Below, in pieces: positions 6,275-13,146 of a stretch of DNA of 17,559 bases (position 1 is its first letter; every line of letters begins with the position of its first letter). The translations under genes were made by a program, and so were the position numbers. Origin of the DNA: an uncultured bacterium. GTDB lineage: Bacteria > Patescibacteriota > Dojkabacteria > CALFHW01. Where the stretch lies: positions 1-17,559 of the forward strand of contig CALFHW010000008.1 of NCBI GenBank assembly GCA_937876695.1, given 5' to 3'. A model generated the notes under the pieces. It ran no database searches and was not told where the DNA came from. It saw nothing but the letters and a program-made list of their open reading frames with translations.

Positions 6275-7234
6275 CTACAATATTACCTCAGTTGGTAACC
6301 AACGTCGATTCTCCTCCACTCTACTGATGGTATCAGTATGCTGCTCAATAATATTGATTAAACTTTCGGAAGTAAGTGATATAAGAGGTTCGGTTATAGA
6401 CTGATGCTTTCCATCTTGTACTAATGCCAATTCCCCTGTAGGCAAAACCAGGAAATAAGCATTTTCAGCCACACTATGAGGACGTCCAACCACATTAATG
6501 TCAGTGAACCTTGATCCAATCTGTGCGGCTATATTATTAAACGTAGCCTCTCCAATCTCATAGATGTGTCTATTGTCATAACCTTCTTCCACAGGTGAAA
6601 ATTGGAATAACCGCCATATTACTAAGTTAAATGGCGTTTCTGCCCACCATTTCTGTATTTCAGCGCCAATGTCTGCTATACCATTTTCATTCACAGACGA
6701 CACCACGGTACCTATCTTAACTGCTTTCTCTGGCATTTCAATAGATATTTGTCTGATAAGCTCGCGGTTTGCTTCATAATGGCGTTCTACTCGACCCATT
6801 TGGACGTTCGATTCGGTGTTAGCCCCGTCAAATGAGAGTCCGAATACATCAACTAAACCGTATAGTGTCTGCCTTAGCTCAGTATCTAGGGAAAGAATTA
6901 GTGCATTGGTGGAGATGTAAACAAGCGCTGGTTCTTCCTTAGACTTGATATGCTTTAAGATTTCTACCAAGTCCCTCCGCAAAGTTGGCTCGCCACCACC
7001 TATGTTAAATGATCTGACACCAATTGTATAAAGCGAATCAATTATGGTTTTCCACTGTTCAGTAGACATCTCTAGTCTATGATTTTGATAGATAGGCACC
7101 CCATTCTCGCTAGCATTTGGCTTTCTGGCACCATAACAAAAGGGACAGGCTTCATTGCATTTACCCGTAAGCATCAAATCTACTGTTAAGTTGCGATTAC
7201 CTACCATTAGGAGTGGATTATATGCCATGAGCAC
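6275..7234 (-). CDS. Radical SAM enzyme, viperin/MoaA-like
   Basis: A 319-residue radical SAM protein. The 4Fe-4S cluster cysteines are C26, C30 and C33 in GKCNEACPFCYGA; the SAM-binding GGGEPTL follows at 79-85 and a strand-4 type motif YISTNA at 106-111. Several later segments resemble viperin as I remember it: LSFDGANTESNVQMGR (human viperin has a CDSFDEEVNVLIGR-type segment), VKIGTVVSSVN (FKINSVINRFN), IWRLFQF (RWKVFQCL) and EIGEATF (VIGDEEF). Viperins make ddh-nucleotides from NTPs in antiviral defence; MoaA-type or peptide-modifying enzymes are the alternatives. No SPASM cysteines occur near the C-terminus. No nucleotide kinase, a frequent prokaryotic viperin neighbour, is adjacent. Start: GTG 7234 or ATG 7228; a TAGAAA hexamer 6 nt upstream slightly favours the GTG. 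It ends 6 nt from the convergent Nudix gene. Confidence 0.78.
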   Translation of the reverse strand: MLMAYNPLLMVGNRNLTVDLMLTGKCNEACPFCYGARKPNASENGVPIYQNHRLEMSTEQWKTIIDSLYTIGVRSFNIGGGEPTLRRDLVEILKHIKSKEEPALVYISTNALILSLDTELRQTLYGLVDVFGLSFDGANTESNVQMGRVERHYEANRELIRQISIEMPEKAVKIGTVVSSVNENGIADIGAEIQKWWAETPFNLVIWRLFQFSPVEEGYDNRHIYEIGEATFNNIAAQIGSRFTDINVVGRPHSVAENAYFLVLPTGELALVQDGKHQSITEPLISLTSESLINIIEQHTDTISRVEENRRWLPTEVIL

Positions 7235-7318
7235 ACATGATTTCTAGTGAGTATGTACTAACCTACTAAAAAACATTATGAAATACAGCAAACTCGAAGA
7301 ACTCGCAATTGGAGTTAC

Positions 7319-7340
7319 GGTGAGCTATCGTAGCTCAACC
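7319..7340 (-). repeat. Hairpin spanning the stop of the RBBP9-like gene
   Basis: Inverted repeat TGAGCTA–TCG–TAGCTCA, extended by GGT/ACC with one bulged A. The minus-strand stop codon (TGA, 7335-7337) lies in one arm. There is no U-tract after it on either strand, so it is not a classical terminator; it could be an mRNA 3'-end stabiliser or processing site. Confidence 0.45.
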
Positions 7341-7910
7341 CAAAATCTCTCCTAGCAATTCAGGGAATTCCACTGTCTTCATATCGGATAAACAGAAATG
7401 GCCATAATTGTGAAACTCTTTGTATTGGACGCCTTTAACTTCTGTTCTTATTATCTCTACTGACTTATGGATCGATTCCTCATCGTTATTTGAGTGGAAT
7501 ATTGTAACTCCTGCAGTCCGGCTCCCCAGTTCCGGATCAATTTTAAACTCAAAAAAATCTGCAGTGTCAGAACGCGGATTGTTTTCAGGGTTGAGCCAGG
7601 GTGCAACCAAAATAACTTTATTTACTTCCCTTTCTTTGTTCTCACTTAACCAACGCACCAGGAAGCCAGCGCCACAGCTATGACCGACCAATATTGTCTC
7701 TGATATTATGTCAAACCTCTCGAATTCCTTTTTCCACAGGTCATATCTCGGTTGCCAGGGGGTAGGCATTTCAATGGCGACGGCAAAAATATCATTTATT
7801 TGAAGCTGTTTCGAAAGCCAAGGAAACCAATGGTTATTACTATTGGTAGGGAATTCTGGGTTGTAGTACTCATCCTTATCGGGTCTTCCAGGAACTAAGA
7901 TTGCATTCAT
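7335..7910 (-). CDS. Alpha/beta hydrolase, RBBP9/YdeN family
   Basis: A 191-residue small serine hydrolase. It starts with the family's first strand (NAILVPGRP), and has the nucleophile Ser78 in TILVGHSCGAGFLVRW, acidic D143 in FHSNNDEESI, and His171 in YGHFCL, preceded by the typical VILVAPW strand. This is the RBBP9/YdeN layout without the lid domain of larger lipases. Substrate unknown; family members act on small esters or amides. It starts 29 nt downstream of the tRNA-Ile gene on the same strand, with no convincing promoter between, so it may be transcribed through from the tRNA. Its stop codon sits within a hairpin at 7319-7340. Confidence 0.87.
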   Translation of the reverse strand: MNAILVPGRPDKDEYYNPEFPTNSNNHWFPWLSKQLQINDIFAVAIEMPTPWQPRYDLWKKEFERFDIISETILVGHSCGAGFLVRWLSENKEREVNKVILVAPWLNPENNPRSDTADFFEFKIDPELGSRTAGVTIFHSNNDEESIHKSVEIIRTEVKGVQYKEFHNYGHFCLSDMKTVEFPELLGEILG

Positions 7911-7939
7911 CTCGCTATTTGCTTGAGCCAGTTTATATA

Positions 7940-8013
7940 TGGGCCAGGATGGACTCGAACCATCGACCCCGGCTTTATAAGAACCGTGCTCTAACCACCT
8001 GAGCTACTGGCCC
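7940..8013 (-). tRNA. tRNA-Ile(UAU)
   Basis: A complete cloverleaf can be drawn by hand on the minus strand: acceptor GGGCCAG paired perfectly with CTGGCCC, D-arm GCTC/GAGC, anticodon stem CGGTT/AGCCG (one G-U pair) around loop CTTATAA giving anticodon UAU, a 5-nt variable loop, and T-arm GATGG/CCATC with loop TTCGAGT. Discriminator base is A; the CCA end is not encoded. UAU reads AUA (Ile) directly, whereas most bacteria use a CAU tRNA modified to lysidine by TilS. The overall sequence resembles other tRNA-Ile genes, which supports isoleucine identity. Confidence 0.9.
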
Positions 8014-8055
8014 GTTAACAGGCTCAGAACGTAAGTTAGGCACCAAATGTCCGCC

Positions 8056-8073
8056 AATCTGCACGCGCAGATT
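8056..8073. repeat. Inverted repeat upstream of tRNA-Ile
   Basis: AATCTGC–ACGC–GCAGATT, a perfect 7-bp stem with a 4-nt loop, inside the 237-nt gap between the tRNA and the next gene. No T-run follows. Function unknown; possibly a regulatory or processing hairpin in the tRNA transcript. The rest of the gap (8014-8250) shows no long reading frame and no recognisable repeat. Confidence 0.4.
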
Positions 8074-8239
8074 CCGCCATGGAGTCACTGGTTGATTTTA
8101 CACTATATTGACCGGTTGTAGATAGGGTGTGTAATTTAGCAGGCAACTGCAGAACTCATGCTTGTTATTAAACCCTTTTTCCTAAATTTCCAGAAAATGG
8201 CGATGTAATTTATACATAGCATTTCATAAGCATCTGAGA

Positions 8240-8245
8240 TATAAT
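8240..8245 (+). promoter_or_regulatory. TATAAT promoter, leaderless, for the 422-aa gene
   Basis: A perfect TATAAT lies exactly 5 nt before ATG 8251 (2 nt before the alternative ATG 8248). It lacks the TGN extension found at other promoters here, and no clear -35 hexamer is seen. The spacing argues for the start at 8251. Confidence 0.6.
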
Positions 8246-8250
8246 AAATG

Positions 8251-9519
8251 ATGCTTGAGAAATTAGGCTACTGGCCAAAAGAACTGCATACAGGGGCGTT
8301 TATCATCGGGGAGGAGTATGCGTTATCGCCGTATTTCCATGAAATGACTGAACATTTGCTTCCTCATGAAAAAGCATCAATATTGCAAATGTTAAGGACA
8401 CAAGCTCACGCCTCAACTCAAATGCACACAAACTTCGGTATCCTGCCTTGTAAGAATCCCGATTCTATGCCAATGGTAAATGGATTAATACCAAGCCGGG
8501 AGGAATTACTAAGCCCAGCTGGGATGATAACACATACAACTGGTAGACTTTACTATCTTTCCGACTCTAGCGGATCTGAGATCAACTTAAGACCGCCGAG
8601 TGAATATTATCCTAGTGATCTGCCGGTATCTATTGGTGCAAAATGCACTGGATCCAATAGAATCGTTCAAAATGGCAACACACCTCTATCGGTACATTTC
8701 GAAGATGGGATTATGCTCGAAGGGCTTGGAAGTATTTCACCCGAAGATTTCTGGGTGCCAATTGCTTTAAATAATTACAGGATGGAAACGGGGTTTCAAT
8801 GTGTCGATACTGATGGGGAACGGCTAGATTGGAAGCTTATACCAGGTAGGCTACCTATTATTTCATTCCCAATCGAAGGGCTAGTGACCCCCCATACAAT
8901 ACTGGAACTCAAAAATTTTAACCCCCTTATACCGCTAGGTTCGGGTGAAAATCAATTGCACGTGACATTCTATCTAAATCCGCTTCCCATAACATTTTCT
9001 GATTTGGGACACGCAATTAACCTCCAAGGCAGTATTGATTCCAAACGTCAACATGTGATTGGATCCGGTGCAAAAATACTGACGGTACTCAGTAAACTAG
9101 ACCAATTCAAGCATGTCGAGACAAACAGCAGATATAATAGCGAGTTAACAGCACTATGGAACCCAATTCTTTCACATTGGTTACGCAGAAGCTATCTTGA
9201 TTGCCAGCTTATTTGTAACCTAATGCAGCCGAAATACCGGCACTTACAAAATACCACTCCCATCGGCATGACAGATTTCGAGAAGTGGATTTGGAGCCTT
9301 GTGCGGGACGAAGGGAGATATAGGGTTTCTCTGGCACACCACTTTAATGCGGAGGCTCTCGATATTATTTATTTTCTGAAAACTTTCGGAAAAATCTGTG
9401 ACAAAAGCGAAAAACGCTCGATCTTTCTTTCACTCAAAGATAAATATCCTACGGGACTTGCATTTGGCAGCGTTGAGAGATGGCAAAAGAATTTAGCTAG
9501 CGCTTTAGCTCTAGATTAG
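8251..9519 (+). CDS. Unrecognised protein, 422 residues
   Basis: I do not recognise this family. The protein is soluble by eye: no signal peptide, transmembrane helix or low-complexity tract. The first half is rich in turns and aromatic/proline residues (YYPSDLPVSIGAKC, VHFEDGIMLEGLGS, DFWVPIALNNYRM), suggesting a beta-rich domain. The C-terminal 130 residues look helical and basic (HWLRRSYLDCQLICNLMQ, FEKWIWSLVRDEGRYRVSLA), possibly an alpha-helical domain. It may be restricted to its lineage. It stands alone between the tRNA-Ile gene and the convergent ATPase gene, 2 nt from the latter's stop. ATG 8251 is preferred over 8248 from the 5-nt promoter spacing. The position beside a tRNA could mean acquisition by integration, but no integrase or att repeat is visible. 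Confidence 0.75.
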   Translation: MLEKLGYWPKELHTGAFIIGEEYALSPYFHEMTEHLLPHEKASILQMLRTQAHASTQMHTNFGILPCKNPDSMPMVNGLIPSREELLSPAGMITHTTGRLYYLSDSSGSEINLRPPSEYYPSDLPVSIGAKCTGSNRIVQNGNTPLSVHFEDGIMLEGLGSISPEDFWVPIALNNYRMETGFQCVDTDGERLDWKLIPGRLPIISFPIEGLVTPHTILELKNFNPLIPLGSGENQLHVTFYLNPLPITFSDLGHAINLQGSIDSKRQHVIGSGAKILTVLSKLDQFKHVETNSRYNSELTALWNPILSHWLRRSYLDCQLICNLMQPKYRHLQNTTPIGMTDFEKWIWSLVRDEGRYRVSLAHHFNAEALDIIYFLKTFGKICDKSEKRSIFLSLKDKYPTGLAFGSVERWQKNLASALALD

Positions 9520-9521
9520 TG

Positions 9522-12131
9522 TTAGATGGTCCCCCCAGCTGGGCTCATGCCGGGGAAGGCAGGTGGGGCCCCGAAGTCTGGCATACCGCCGACCGCTGTG
9601 CTGCCAGCTGATCCTGCGTCTCCTGCTGCCCCGTCGGGCTTTGTCTCCGCTGCCTTCAAGGGCGTCTGGAAGCCGCCCATGCCGCCAGCTGGCTTAGCGT
9701 CGTCCTCTCCGCCCAGGTTCATCTCCGACCGACGGGTGATCTCGGCCTCAACCATGCCGCGATCGCGGCCATAGCGCAGTCTAGAGAGTTCGCGCACCAT
9801 CTCTCCTACTTTATCGTACTTAGGGAACTTCTCGGGGTCATAAGGCACTTTGGCGGAGAATGGCGATGGATACTCGCCATCGACCAGCATTTTCATATAG
9901 ATATTGTAGTTCTCTAAGTTGATCAGGTCGTTCTGGTCAAAAACTGGGTGGAACTCATTTTGCAAATAACTGGCATCATTGACGCCCACCTTGAAACTGA
10001 CCATGCTACCCACATTACCGAAGACAGCATCTCTGACTTTTTCATCGATCTGGGCGATGTACTGGTTGGCAACAATTAGATTTAGCCTATACTTTCGAGC
10101 CTCAGACAAAATCTGGGCAAAGTCATCAGTAGCGAAGTTCTGGAACTCGTCCACGTACAAGAAGAAGTCTTTACGTTCGGCTTCAGGGATATCCGCCCTA
10201 CTCATCGCCGCGTTTAGAATCTTAGGCACCATAAGTAGACCAAGAAATTGCGAATTCTCTTCTCCAATTAATCCTTTTGATAAATTAATCAGCAGAATCT
10301 TGCGGTTATCCATCACTTCTCTGACGTCAAAGCCCGATTTAGACTGGGCAATGATGTTACGCATCAGCTTATTGGTCACGAATTTCTCGAACTTTGAAGT
10401 GATGTGTCCCAAAATCTCGGACTTATGGAAGTCCTGCGTATTGGCGACCTGCTCTGTCCAATACCTCTTCACCACGTCATCCTTAAGGTAAGGGAAAAAG
10501 CGCTTTGCGAATTTATCATCAGTAATGATACGCACCACCTCCACTAGCGAAGTACCGGGAACCGACATAGCCGTAAGCATGGCGTTACGCACCGACTGTT
10601 GGAAACGCGGGCCAGTGATACCTTGGTTGTGCGGGTCAAACATCTTGTTCATCAAGCCCAGGAAGGACTCTACTATTCTGTATTTCTCGTTCTCACTGGT
10701 GTATTCCATGATATTAAAGCCAATAGGGCGATCGGTATCAGCCGGGTTGAAATAGATGACGTCCTCTGCCCTCTCTGGTGGAATTCGGTCCAGAATATGC
10801 TCCGCAGCGTCCCCGTGAGGGTCTAAGAAAGCTAGGCCATGGCCGTTGTAGATGTCTTGCAGGATCATGCGCTGGATGAAAGTTGTTTTTCCAGAACCTG
10901 TCTTACCTACGGTGTAAAGATGCCTACGGCGGTCATTGAGCTTGAGGTAGATCTTTTTGACGGTGTCGCGGTAGGTGGAGGTTGCCACGTGCACTGCGCC
11001 TTCGGTGTAGTTGGCGGTGACTTCAGGGCCGGCGGGCGCGCGCTTAGATAATAGCCAGTTGATGTGCGGCGTGCGCACCGATTGGTTTGGGAAGTGGAAG
11101 ATGGTAGACAGCTCGGCAGTATTGAGAATGGTAGTTTCCTTAGGGATGCGGTAGACGAAATCTTTGACGAATTCTTTGCCAACCGATTGCTTTTTGAATT
11201 CATTGGAGCCCTCTAGGCGAAATTGATCTAGCGAGCTGACCATGGCAGTTAGATTTGCATCGGCCTGGTCTTTTTCCTTGGCCACCGAAACTATTCTAAT
11301 ATCAGTAAAAAAGCCCGTCTTCTCGGTCTTCTTCTCGATATGGCCTAGCACTTCATCATCCACATTGATTTTCTTTTTTTCTGGGTCGGAGTTATTGTCA
11401 CGCACCTTGCTGACGAATTTCTTGCCGGTATTGCGCCAATCAGATCCCGCAGGGGTGATAATCAACTGATACGCCAGTGCCTCGCCTTTGGCAAGTTTAC
11501 TCATTGAGCCGGTGACAACTGACATCGAGTCTGTATTTAGCTCCTCGTAGGTTTTAATTGGTTTGTAACTGTCATCTGCCAGACCCAATGAGGCAAACGA
11601 TACCTTTGAGCCTTCTGGGAAGATGTTGTAGTCCTTAGTAGGAGTAACCTCGGCATCTGGATAGGCTGCATTGATTTGTTTTTCAACTAGCGAGGCAATT
11701 TTCTTGGGTGCCACCACGTAGAAGCGGATATTCTCTGGGAAGGCCACGATTTCAAAGCTGACAAAGTTGCGGGCTGCAAAGAATGCTTTGAATTTGCCCA
11801 TTTTACCAGCAATCCCACTTAAACCTGTGTATAGTTGATCCGCTGCTGAAATCTCGGTCTCATTTGATTGCGGCAATCTAACTTGGAATACCACCGTCTC
11901 CAGTGATAATCTTTCCCAAGAGGTGGTTTTGATCTTCCTAGCTAGCCATTTGATAAAGAAAAATAGCGACGCAATCATAAGCAGCAAAGCTATCAAAGAC
12001 ACCACTACCGAAATAACTTCGAAAGATATGTTATCTGCCGCTGTATTTGTTCCGGCTGTTGTTGCGGCACCTGCTACACGTTCAAAAGTCTCTCTACGTG
12101 CGGCTTGGGCCAAAAAGTATAGTTGTTCCAC
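9522..12131 (-). CDS. Membrane-anchored VirD4/TraG-like ATPase
   Basis: An 869-residue HerA/VirD4-type P-loop ATPase. An N-terminal transmembrane helix (about 37-61, SVVVSLIALLLMIASLFFFI core) precedes a largely beta/alpha cytoplasmic domain of about 330 residues, then the motor: Walker A VGKTGSGKTT (408-417), LAFLDPHGD, GFNIMEY, Walker B FFLYVDEFQN (656-665), and the glutamine-bearing motif LIVANQY (685-691). The last 80 residues are Gly/Ala/Pro-rich. Such proteins couple ATP hydrolysis to DNA or protein movement across a membrane (type IV coupling proteins). No relaxase, VirB channel or pilin genes are in the window, so secretion or DNA uptake cannot be separated. Start is GTG 12131, with TGCTAGAAT 6 nt upstream. 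It is the last gene of the operon from 15654. Confidence 0.85.
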   Translation of the reverse strand: MEQLYFLAQAARRETFERVAGAATTAGTNTAADNISFEVISVVVSLIALLLMIASLFFFIKWLARKIKTTSWERLSLETVVFQVRLPQSNETEISAADQLYTGLSGIAGKMGKFKAFFAARNFVSFEIVAFPENIRFYVVAPKKIASLVEKQINAAYPDAEVTPTKDYNIFPEGSKVSFASLGLADDSYKPIKTYEELNTDSMSVVTGSMSKLAKGEALAYQLIITPAGSDWRNTGKKFVSKVRDNNSDPEKKKINVDDEVLGHIEKKTEKTGFFTDIRIVSVAKEKDQADANLTAMVSSLDQFRLEGSNEFKKQSVGKEFVKDFVYRIPKETTILNTAELSTIFHFPNQSVRTPHINWLLSKRAPAGPEVTANYTEGAVHVATSTYRDTVKKIYLKLNDRRRHLYTVGKTGSGKTTFIQRMILQDIYNGHGLAFLDPHGDAAEHILDRIPPERAEDVIYFNPADTDRPIGFNIMEYTSENEKYRIVESFLGLMNKMFDPHNQGITGPRFQQSVRNAMLTAMSVPGTSLVEVVRIITDDKFAKRFFPYLKDDVVKRYWTEQVANTQDFHKSEILGHITSKFEKFVTNKLMRNIIAQSKSGFDVREVMDNRKILLINLSKGLIGEENSQFLGLLMVPKILNAAMSRADIPEAERKDFFLYVDEFQNFATDDFAQILSEARKYRLNLIVANQYIAQIDEKVRDAVFGNVGSMVSFKVGVNDASYLQNEFHPVFDQNDLINLENYNIYMKMLVDGEYPSPFSAKVPYDPEKFPKYDKVGEMVRELSRLRYGRDRGMVEAEITRRSEMNLGGEDDAKPAGGMGGFQTPLKAAETKPDGAAGDAGSAGSTAVGGMPDFGAPPAFPGMSPAGGTI

Positions 12132-12137
12132 AACTTT

Positions 12138-12146
12138 ATTCTAGCA
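12138..12146 (-). promoter_or_regulatory. Extended -10 promoter upstream of the VirD4-like gene
   Basis: TGCTAGAAT, 6 nt (AAAGTT), then GTG 12131. It lies in the 26-nt gap after the Pro/Gln-rich gene, so the ATPase can be transcribed on its own as well as from upstream. Confidence 0.55.
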
Positions 12147-12157
12147 TGCTGGAAACC

Positions 12158-12670
12158 TTAGAGTGAGTGTTTCTTTAGGAGTCTGTCTATCATGGTTACC
12201 AGCCAGGTATCACTGTCGTGTTCACTACCTTTGCCTTGCTTGCTGCGAACGTGCTCAAAGTCACTGGCCCACTTGGGTGCTTTGTAACCGAAGAATGAAG
12301 GCCCGACTGGCGCAAGCTCCGGGATATTAGGTGCTTGGGCGGCTGGTTGCGCAGGTTGTGCAGGCTGTTGGCCGTTCCCAGCTGGTTGCGCACCCGGTGC
12401 AACTGGCAGCCCGCCAGACTGCTGGCTGGGCGTGGTGGTTGGCTGTTGGATTCCCCCCTCTGGTTGAGCAACAATACCCGATTTCTGATTGGAATATACA
12501 GGCAATGACTCTCTTACCGGCTCTGGGACCGCCGGTTGCCCAACTGGTACTGCTTGCCCAGCCGCTGCCGGCTCACTGCCCTGCTGCACTGCAGCGCCAC
12601 CTTGCACCGCCCCAATATCCTGTGATGGAGAGGCTGGAGCCAGCGGTGATTGATTGAGATTGTCTGCCAT
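12158..12670 (-). CDS. Pro/Gln/Ala-rich disordered protein with short C-terminal domain
   Basis: A 170-residue protein whose first about 118 residues are low-complexity (repeated QPA, PAQ and GGI-type segments) and surely disordered. The last about 50 residues (FFGYKAPKWASDFEHV, then DTWLVTMIDRLLKKHSL) look like a compact amphipathic helical tail and are the only part likely to fold or bind. No signal peptide or membrane segment. It lies between smpB (19 nt upstream) and the VirD4-like ATPase (26 nt downstream), so a role as linker or adaptor for the ATPase is possible but unproven. An AAGGAT sequence 2 nt before the ATG supports this start. Family not recognised. Confidence 0.7.
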   Translation of the reverse strand: MADNLNQSPLAPASPSQDIGAVQGGAAVQQGSEPAAAGQAVPVGQPAVPEPVRESLPVYSNQKSGIVAQPEGGIQQPTTTPSQQSGGLPVAPGAQPAGNGQQPAQPAQPAAQAPNIPELAPVGPSFFGYKAPKWASDFEHVRSKQGKGSEHDSDTWLVTMIDRLLKKHSL

Positions 12671-12672
12671 AT

Positions 12673-12678
12673 ATCCTT
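12673..12678 (-). promoter_or_regulatory. Shine-Dalgarno sequence for the Pro/Gln-rich gene
   Basis: AAGGAT on the minus strand, 2 nt before the ATG at 12670. It is the clearest Shine-Dalgarno-like signal in the window and contrasts with the leaderless starts of promoter-proximal genes. Confidence 0.5.
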
Positions 12679-12689
12679 AATATTAGCAA

Positions 12690-13142
12690 TTAAAAGTACT
12701 TACTGGAAATTTCAGCTTTTAATTCTTTTTGCTGATCCCTCGCTAGTACCCGTTTGCGTTTATCGTACTCTTTTTTACCCTTACCTAGAGCTATTTCTAC
12801 CTTGATCAGACCTCTTTCCAATCCCATAATAGTTGGTACCAATGTTAGTCCTTTGGTCTTTAACTTAGTAGAGATTTTCTTTAGCTCCTGCTTATTGAGT
12901 AGTAGCTTAATCTCGCTGGGCGCGTGCTTGCGGTCATATTCGCTCATGCCTTGCCAGAAAGAGATTTGGGCACCTTTTAGAAAGCACTCTCCTCTATTCA
13001 AATAGGCAAAGGCCTCGTTTAGACTAGCGTTGCCTGCTTTGATTGACTTGACTTGCCAACCCTTGAGCACCATTCCAGCCTCAAACCTATCTAGAAGTTC
13101 ATAGTTAAAACTAGCTTTTCTATTTTTGCTAATAATTTTCAT
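12690..13142 (-). CDS. smpB: SsrA-binding protein SmpB
   Basis: A 150-residue SmpB, partner of tmRNA in trans-translation, which frees ribosomes stalled on broken mRNAs and tags the nascent chain for decay. The family pattern is complete: NRKASFNYELLDRFEAGMVL, then GWQVKSIKAG, ECFLKGAQISFW, HAPSEIKLLLNKQELKKI, TKGLTLVPTIMGLERGLIKV, and the basic C-terminal tail with GKGKKEYDKRKRVLARDQQK, which enters the mRNA channel. Length is normal. The start lies 4 nt after the stop of the pseudo-PP2C gene and a weak AGGT precedes it, so it is co-transcribed. The tmRNA gene is not in this window. Its position in a membrane/ATPase operon is unusual. Confidence 0.96.
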   Translation of the reverse strand: MKIISKNRKASFNYELLDRFEAGMVLKGWQVKSIKAGNASLNEAFAYLNRGECFLKGAQISFWQGMSEYDRKHAPSEIKLLLNKQELKKISTKLKTKGLTLVPTIMGLERGLIKVEIALGKGKKEYDKRKRVLARDQQKELKAEISSKYF

Positions 13143-13146
13143 CTAC

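Noticed and set aside
7319..7340. Rho-independent terminator
   Set aside because: The stem is good but no U-run follows on either strand, so it is listed only as a hairpin.
7278..7355. Short plus-strand reading frame beginning ATG AAA TAC, 25 codons, between the radical SAM and hydrolase genes
   Set aside because: It overlaps the end of the RBBP9-like gene on the other strand, has no ribosome site or promoter with the local geometry, and matches nothing I know.
8048..8122. Short plus-strand reading frame (MSANLHAQIPPW...) and a 14-codon minus-strand frame over the 8056-8073 inverted repeat
   Set aside because: Both are too short, lack start signals and are explained by the inverted repeat; no similarity recognised.
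7940..8250. Integration (att) site at the tRNA 3' end
   Set aside because: No repeat of the tRNA 3' end was seen in the window and there is no integrase gene.
9526..9774. Plus-strand reading frames opposite the C-terminus of the VirD4-like ATPase
   Set aside because: They are antisense shadows of its GC-rich Gly/Pro/Ala tail, with low-complexity translations.
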